The position numbers and the translations under genes are program-made. Under the pieces are notes generated by a model. It was not told the origin of the DNA. It ran no database searches and saw only the letters and a program-made list of their open reading frames with translations. This document shows positions 59,228 through 64,000 of a DNA stretch of 64,000 nt, piece by piece. Every line of letters begins with the position of its first letter. Within the stretch, counting starts at the first letter, position 1. The stretch spans positions 2,014,357 to 2,078,356 of the forward strand of contig NC_014722.1 in NCBI RefSeq assembly GCF_000198775.1, read 5' to 3'. Origin of the DNA: Mycetohabitans rhizoxinica HKI 454. GTDB lineage: Bacteria; Pseudomonadota; Gammaproteobacteria; Burkholderiales; Burkholderiaceae.

Positions 59228-59920
59228 ATGATCGATGTTTACAGCTGGGCCACGCCGAATGGCCACAAGGTCCACATTATGCTTGAGGAGCTGGCACTGC
59301 CCTACACCGTCCACGCAGTCGATATCGGCGCGGGCGACCAGTTCAAGCCCGAATTCCTGGCAATCAGCCCGAACAACAAGGTCCCGGCGATCGTCGATCA
59401 CGAGGGGCCCGGTGGCAAGCCGATCGCGCTGTTCGAATCGGGCGCGATCCTGATCTATCTCGCGGAGAAGACTGGGAAATTCCTACCTGCCGATCCGGCC
59501 CAACGTTATGCGACATTGCAGTGGCTGATGTTCCAGATGGGCGGACTCGGCCCGATGCTCGGACAGGCGCACCACTTCCGGATCTATGCACCGGAGCAGA
59601 TCGAATATGCGGTCAATCGCTACACGAACGAAGCGCGGCGGCTGTATGGCGTGATGGAGAAACAGCTCGGCAAGCATCCCTATCTGGCCGGTGATGACTA
59701 CACGATCGCGGATATCGCGGCGTTCCCGTGGACGCGCTCTTGGAAGAACCAGGGAATCGATCTCGACAGCTTCCCGAACGTGAGCGCATGGCAGCAACGC
59801 ATCCATGCGCGGCCCGCGGTGCAGCGGGGCGTCGAAGTGCTGGTATCCGCGCGCAAGGCGCTGACCGACGACAAGGCGCGCGAAGTCCTGTTCGGCGCCA
59901 CGCAGTACGCGCAGCGCTGA
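59228..59920 (+). CDS. Glutathione S-transferase, YfcG/YghU-like
   Basis: 230 residues from MIDVYSWATPNGHKVHIML. Thioredoxin-like N-domain (about 1-85) with NNKVPAIVDHEGP (cis-Pro) and LFESGAILIYLAEKTG (glutathione-binding Glu-Ser), and a helical C-domain with HFRIYAPEQIEYAVNRYTNE and YTIADIAAFPWTRSW. YfcG-type proteins act as disulfide-bond oxidoreductases that use glutathione. The upstream in-frame codons from 59093 are not conserved, and ATG 59228 fits the family. Confidence 0.92.
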   Translation: MIDVYSWATPNGHKVHIMLEELALPYTVHAVDIGAGDQFKPEFLAISPNNKVPAIVDHEGPGGKPIALFESGAILIYLAEKTGKFLPADPAQRYATLQWLMFQMGGLGPMLGQAHHFRIYAPEQIEYAVNRYTNEARRLYGVMEKQLGKHPYLAGDDYTIADIAAFPWTRSWKNQGIDLDSFPNVSAWQQRIHARPAVQRGVEVLVSARKALTDDKAREVLFGATQYAQR

Positions 59921-60118
59921 AAAGGCCAGATTGGCAGGCCGCGGTCCGGCGCGTGCCAGCCGCTCAAAACGGCTAGCCGAACGTGACAGCCAGCCTCGTA
60001 TGGCCCGCTACCCAACTGTGCCACACCACCACATCGATCGCCTGCCCGTGGGCGCCGCGATGATGGCATGCGCTCGTCTCGCCGCGTGCGGGGGCGCGCC
60101 GCCGAAGCGCCACCCGGC

Positions 60119-60574
60119 TCATTGAAGCGGCTCTTTTAACAACGCTGGCAACGGCAGCGGCGTCACGTCGATGCCTTCGTCCAATAGGGCCCGCGCGTCG
60201 TCGGGCGTCGTGACCCCGCGGATGCCGCGGGCCGGCGCCTCGTCATAGTGGATTCGCCGCGCTTCCTGCGCAAACTGCTCACCGACGTCTTCCGTGTGTT
60301 CGATCACCTGCCGCATCATCCGCAGCCACCGCGCCTGCAACTCGCTCACATTCAGCGGCTGCCCGCCGGCACCCGGCGCACCATCGCGTGGCACCGGCGC
60401 GGTCGCGCCCGACAGGTTCAATCGGGGCGCCGATGGCACGCGATGCACCGTCTTCGACCCGCACATCGGACACTCGACAAGGTGCCGCTCCAGTTGCGAC
60501 TCGAAGTCCTCAGCCGACTGGAACCAGCCTTCGAACCGGTGCGCGTGCTCGCAGGTTAAATCGAGAACTTTCAT
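60119..60574 (-). CDS. DUF1178 family protein
   Basis: 151 residues from MKVLDLTCEHAHRFEGWF. Cys pairs (LTCEHAHRFEGW and ECPMCGSKTVHRVPSAPRL) suggest a small zinc site. The rest (MMRQVIEHTEDVGEQFAQEA, RRIHYDEAPARGIRG) matches the family. Its function is unknown; homologues are widespread in alpha- and betaproteobacteria. Confidence 0.88.
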   Translation of the reverse strand: MKVLDLTCEHAHRFEGWFQSAEDFESQLERHLVECPMCGSKTVHRVPSAPRLNLSGATAPVPRDGAPGAGGQPLNVSELQARWLRMMRQVIEHTEDVGEQFAQEARRIHYDEAPARGIRGVTTPDDARALLDEGIDVTPLPLPALLKEPLQ

Positions 60575-60694
60575 GCCCATGACAACGTACGATCCAATGT
60601 AGCGCAATCCGCGCAATTTGTGCACGATCGCTCGAAATTAATCGGACCGTGACCGACCATTCTAGCGCGTTTGCGCAAGGTGAGTCTCACCCGT

Positions 60695-60883
60695 TCACCG
60701 CCCGCCACGCCGCGCGTTGCGGCGGATCCACGCGACTGCGCGCGCCGGGCCGGGCCGGTTGCGCAGCGTCAGGTCGACTGCACGGTATTCTCCGGCCACG
60801 CCGAACAAGATCTTCTTCAGCCAGAACGCGCCGAGAATCATCTTTGCGTCACTCACCTCACCGCGCCGGATCCACTCATGCAA
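60695..60883 (-). pseudogene. Possible NUDIX hydrolase C-terminal remnant
   Basis: EWIRRGEVSDAKMILGAFWL, then KKILFG resembles the C-terminal helix of ADP-ribose-pyrophosphatase-type NUDIX proteins. No NUDIX box was found upstream on the same strand. Low confidence. Confidence 0.35.
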
Positions 60884-60889
60884 TATGGC

Positions 60890-61420
60890 CGGTTCGACGG
60901 CGATCGGTGACGACCACCGAACGATGACATCATTGGCCGTCCCGTTTACTCCGATGCACCACCCCGGGATCGTCCCCTATAACACCGCTCATTGGGGGAC
61001 GTTGCAACGACCCGGTTGAATCCGCCCACGCGTTATCGCGCCGAACGAAACAACAGAGCAACAATTACGGCAATCTGCTATCGAATAAATACTTTCTGAT
61101 TCGTAAAGAAACTCGCGCGCGTATCACTTGCCGCCCGTATAGCACACGCTTCCGCAACCGGCCATATCACATGCAACTTCCTATTGCTATTTTCATACAA
61201 GTATGCAATCCTGCTCAGCGACATAGCCTAAAAACAACATTGCGCTCTGCTCTGCTAGAGTATCCGACATGACATAGTGATCATTAAGTAAACAAATCCA
61301 TTTGGCATGTTGGATTTCACTTATTAAGTGGAGCAATGCTGAATAAAGTTTAGGTTTTGACTGATACAGTTAATTTTGTGTATTGCAGCAGTACCAATTC
61401 AGCCTCCCGGGGGTGATCCG
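60890..61420. other. AT-rich intergenic region upstream of ribA
   Basis: No gene is supported. Base composition shifts to AT-rich from about 61030, suggesting a junction with foreign DNA. ACTTATTAAGT (near 61318-61328) is a small palindrome, and several AT boxes could be promoter elements for the gene at 61421. Confidence 0.5.
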
Positions 61421-62071
61421 ATGCTACTACAATGCCATGCTGGAAGCAGCGAGTACGTGACACATGTCGGCAAAGCAGCGATGCCAACTCGTTACGGAAA
61501 TTTTGTTGCCCATGCATTTCGTTCGACAAGCGATAACAATGAGTATCTCGCGCTGGTGATGGGTGACGTTTGCCAACGTGAATCAGTACTGACGCGACTG
61601 CACTCCGAGTGCCTCACCGGTGATGTACTAGGATCACTGCGCTGCGATTGTGGTGAACAATTGGACGCCGCATTACGCCATATCGCATCTGAAGGCGTTG
61701 GCGCGCTATTGTATTTGCGAGGCCATGAAGGACGCGGCATTGGCTTGTGTAACAAAATTCTTGCATACGGACTCCAAGAACAAGGACTTGACACCGTCGA
61801 TGCCAATCGCGACCTGGGTTTGCCGGATGACGCGCGCGAGTATGACTGCGCGGCGAGCATCGTGCGCCAACTCGGCATCCTGTCGGTACGGCTGATGAGC
61901 AACAATCCGGATAAGTTTGAAGCGCTGCAGCGCCATGGCATTCCAGTATGTGAGCGCGTTGACCTCGCAATTGCATTACGCGAGGAAAATGAGCGTTATA
62001 TCTGGACTAAGCGCAATCGTTTCGGGCATTATTTTGACGAGAGTGAGCTTCAGTGCCCGTTGTCATTGTAG
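61421..62071 (+). CDS. ribA: GTP cyclohydrolase II
   Basis: 216 residues from ATG 61421 (GGGGGTG upstream). Zinc cysteines C64, C75 and C77 lie in [39 protein letters not shown] and [19 protein letters not shown] are catalytic and GTP-binding regions of the stand-alone RibA type. It opens GTP to the pyrimidine that begins riboflavin, and in some Burkholderia also toxoflavin, synthesis. The AT-rich setting away from rib genes suggests an accessory copy. Confidence 0.9.
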   Translation: MLLQCHAGSSEYVTHVGKAAMPTRYGNFVAHAFRSTSDNNEYLALVMGDVCQRESVLTRLHSECLTGDVLGSLRCDCGEQLDAALRHIASEGVGALLYLRGHEGRGIGLCNKILAYGLQEQGLDTVDANRDLGLPDDAREYDCAASIVRQLGILSVRLMSNNPDKFEALQRHGIPVCERVDLAIALREENERYIWTKRNRFGHYFDESELQCPLSL

Positions 62072-62117
62072 TTAGTTCGGCGCTCACTGCAATATACTCA
62101 TCGTTTTACGTGGTGAG

Positions 62118-62150
62118 CGCCAATTAAGGACGTGGAATCGCCAATTAAGG
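62118..62150. repeat. 12-bp direct repeat CGCCAATTAAGG, 21-base period
   Basis: Copies at 62118-62129 and 62139-62150 in the short gap between the convergent ribA and ABC transporter genes. Two DNA turns apart, so they could hold a dimeric protein, or be a small duplication. Confidence 0.5.
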
Positions 62151-62173
62151 CAATCCTTTTTATTTATACGCTT

Positions 62174-63997
62174 TTATTCAGGCTGCTTGTGTTGCAATGC
62201 CCACATTTGCGCATATAGGCCACCTGCATTCAGCAATGTTCTGTGGGTGCCACACTCAACGATACGACCTTGATCCATAACAAGAATCTGTTGCGCATGC
62301 GTAATGGTCGACAGACGATGCGCAATGATTAGTGTTGTACGATGACGCGCAAGCTGTTTCAACTCGCGCTGAATCGCACGCTCGGCACGTGAATCGAGTG
62401 CTGAAGTCGCTTCATCAAAAATGAGAATAGGCGGCTTTTTTAGCAAGGTACGGGCAATTGCGATGCGCTGTTTTTCACCGCCAGATAATTTCAAACCACG
62501 CTCACCCACTATAGTGGAATAGCCAGCGGGCAAGCTTTCAATAAAAGCATGAATATGAGCGGCGCGCGCAGCCGCTATCACTTCTTCTGGCGACGCAGAC
62601 AACCGTCCGTACGCAATATTGTAATAGATCGTGTCACGGAAAAGCACCGTATCTTGCGGCACAATGCCAACGGCCGCGCGTAGCGAGTCTTGCGTCACAG
62701 CCCGAATGTCTTGGCCATCAATCAAAATACGACCAGCGCCATGCTCTACATCATAAAAGCGAAGCAACAGCCGTGCGAGTGTCGACTTACCTGAGCCGCT
62801 ATGTCCGACAATTGCGGTCGTCGTACCCGCTGCAATCGTAAAGGTGACATCCCGCAAAATTTGCCGTTGCGGTTCATATGAAAAACTGACATGCTCAAAG
62901 CGTACTTCAGCGCTTCTTACAGCAAGCGGAGATGAACCTTGAATATCGTCAACTTCACGTCTGAGCCTTAACAAAGAAAACATCTGATCCATATCGGTCA
63001 GACTTTGCTTCAAAGTTCGATACATATTCCCCAAAAAACTCAGCGGAATATATATCTGCAACATAAATGTATTGATTAACACAAAGTCGCCCAATGTCAA
63101 TTGCTTATCCACAACCTGCTGCGTCGCCCTCCATAAAACGGCAATCATGCAGATTGCAATAATCGACTGCTGGCCAAGATTCATGAACGAAAGCGATTTC
63201 TGCGATCGAACTGCCGCATCATGATAAAGCATCATGCTTTCATCATAGCGCTGTACTTCGTGTTGCTCGTTACCAAAGTTCTTGACTGTCTCGTAATTAA
63301 TAAGCGAATCAACCATTAGCGTATTGGAGCGTGAATCAAGCTTATTCATCTCCTGCCTTAAACGCGTACGCCATTCTGTCACCATCACGGTAAACGTGAT
63401 GTAAGCCGCAAGCACGGATAGCGTGACGACCGTATAATAGATGTCGTAACGAATAGCAAAAAAAATGAGTACCAATATGACTTCAACACATATTGGCAGG
63501 ATATTATAGAGCGAATATGAAACAAGCGTCTTGACGCCACGCGTGCCTCGCTCAATATCGCGCGATAGGCCACCTGTTTGCCGCTCAAGGTGAAAACACA
63601 ACGACAACGTGTGCAGATGCCGGAATACTGCGAGTGCCACTTGTCGCGCAGCGTTGTAAGCCACTTTTCCAAAGATAATTTCACGCAGCTCAGCAAAAAG
63701 CGAGCTTGATAAACGCACGACCGCATAAGCGACAATAAGAAAACTCACGCCGTGGAACAAGGAAAATGACGATTCCTGCGTTGCCAACCGGTCAATTTCT
63801 GATAATTGGTCGACAATCGCTTTCATCACCACCGGAACCCCTAGATTAGCGAGTTTTGCGGCAACCAGACAGGCAAGTGCGAAGGCGACGCGCCCTTTAT
63901 AAACCATCAAATAGGGAAATAGCGCAGCGATTGTCTGCCAGTCGCCGCGCCAATTCGAAGATGACAAGGGAGAAACAAAAGCCCAAAGGCGGCGCAT
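62174..63997 (-). CDS. ATM1-type ABC exporter (half transporter)
   Basis: 607 residues, near the window edge; ATG 63997 gives a full-length protein, but a longer start outside cannot be excluded. Membrane domain (about 35-345) with the ATM1 hallmarks RQTGGLSRDIERGTRG and NYETVKNFGNEQHEVQRYD. ATPase domain with Walker A GHSGSGKST (398-406), signature LSGGEKQR and Walker B ILIFDEATSALDSRAER. This family exports glutathione-linked or metal-thiol compounds and supports Fe-S or heavy-metal handling. Codon use is AT-richer than the core genes, as in the facing ribA. Confidence 0.92.
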   Translation of the reverse strand: MRRLWAFVSPLSSSNWRGDWQTIAALFPYLMVYKGRVAFALACLVAAKLANLGVPVVMKAIVDQLSEIDRLATQESSFSLFHGVSFLIVAYAVVRLSSSLFAELREIIFGKVAYNAARQVALAVFRHLHTLSLCFHLERQTGGLSRDIERGTRGVKTLVSYSLYNILPICVEVILVLIFFAIRYDIYYTVVTLSVLAAYITFTVMVTEWRTRLRQEMNKLDSRSNTLMVDSLINYETVKNFGNEQHEVQRYDESMMLYHDAAVRSQKSLSFMNLGQQSIIAICMIAVLWRATQQVVDKQLTLGDFVLINTFMLQIYIPLSFLGNMYRTLKQSLTDMDQMFSLLRLRREVDDIQGSSPLAVRSAEVRFEHVSFSYEPQRQILRDVTFTIAAGTTTAIVGHSGSGKSTLARLLLRFYDVEHGAGRILIDGQDIRAVTQDSLRAAVGIVPQDTVLFRDTIYYNIAYGRLSASPEEVIAAARAAHIHAFIESLPAGYSTIVGERGLKLSGGEKQRIAIARTLLKKPPILIFDEATSALDSRAERAIQRELKQLARHRTTLIIAHRLSTITHAQQILVMDQGRIVECGTHRTLLNAGGLYAQMWALQHKQPE

Positions 63998-64000
63998 GCG

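Noticed and set aside
61020..61420. FMN riboswitch before ribA
   Set aside because: The conserved FMN element sequence blocks are not visible in this AT-rich leader.

Overview
The window reads as a GC-rich betaproteobacterium of the Burkholderia group. The evidence is the gene order leuC-leuD-leuB-asd-fimV-truA-trpF-trpB-(DNA methylase)-trpA-accD-folC-SPOR-cvpA-purF-metZ next to gltA-sdhE-sdhBADC-gntR-mdh, together with betaproteobacterial families such as the DUF2863 protein. Several traits suggest a host-associated lineage undergoing gene decay, such as the endofungal Mycetohabitans (Burkholderia rhizoxinica) group. These are an F-box protein, an NRPS, a graveyard of insertion-sequence fragments, and remnants of prpD, a TetR regulator and a hydroxyacyl-CoA dehydrogenase. 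The genus assignment is inference; I could not run any search.

Layout. 1-2725 (-): N-terminal part of an NRPS (C-A) that runs off the window. 3155-4456: a dead IS3-type element with recognisable ends and a 4-bp target duplication. 4658-8469 (-): five genes of the lower 4-oxalocrotonate branch of meta-cleavage (tautomerase, hydratase, decarboxylase, aldolase, acylating acetaldehyde dehydrogenase), divergent from a LysR gene with an ATAC-N7-GTAT site between them. 9563-11095: an F-box protein with a helical C-terminal part. 11196-13140: a leucine-rich, CTA-rich candidate leader peptide and a long-form leuA. 14137-32081 (-): a long amino-acid, purine, folate and fatty-acid synthesis block. 32520-37445 (-): gltA, sdhE and sdhBADC, with a one-base frameshift in sdhB. 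37649-44519: a GntR regulator, then mdh, a CitE-like lyase, a MliC-like exported protein, a collapsed prpD and acnA. 44520-46017: overlapping transposase debris. 46018-47847: an AT-richer sterol-oxidase-like flavoprotein. 48012-49109 (-): a butanediol-dehydrogenase-type enzyme with 22 copies of a 7-bp repeat just upstream. 49883-60574: mixed housekeeping and unknown genes. 61421-63997: a GTP cyclohydrolase II gene and an ATM1-type ABC exporter in AT-richer DNA.

How it works together. The core is biosynthesis of Leu, Trp, Met, Thr/Lys precursors, purines and folate, plus the TCA cycle (citrate synthase, aconitase, succinate and malate dehydrogenases). Many minus-strand genes overlap by ATGA, which indicates translational coupling. 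Accessory DNA (NRPS, catabolic cluster, F-box gene, flavoprotein) sits at the ends or between core blocks and usually adjoins insertion-sequence scars. No rRNA, tRNA, CRISPR array or replication origin was recognised.
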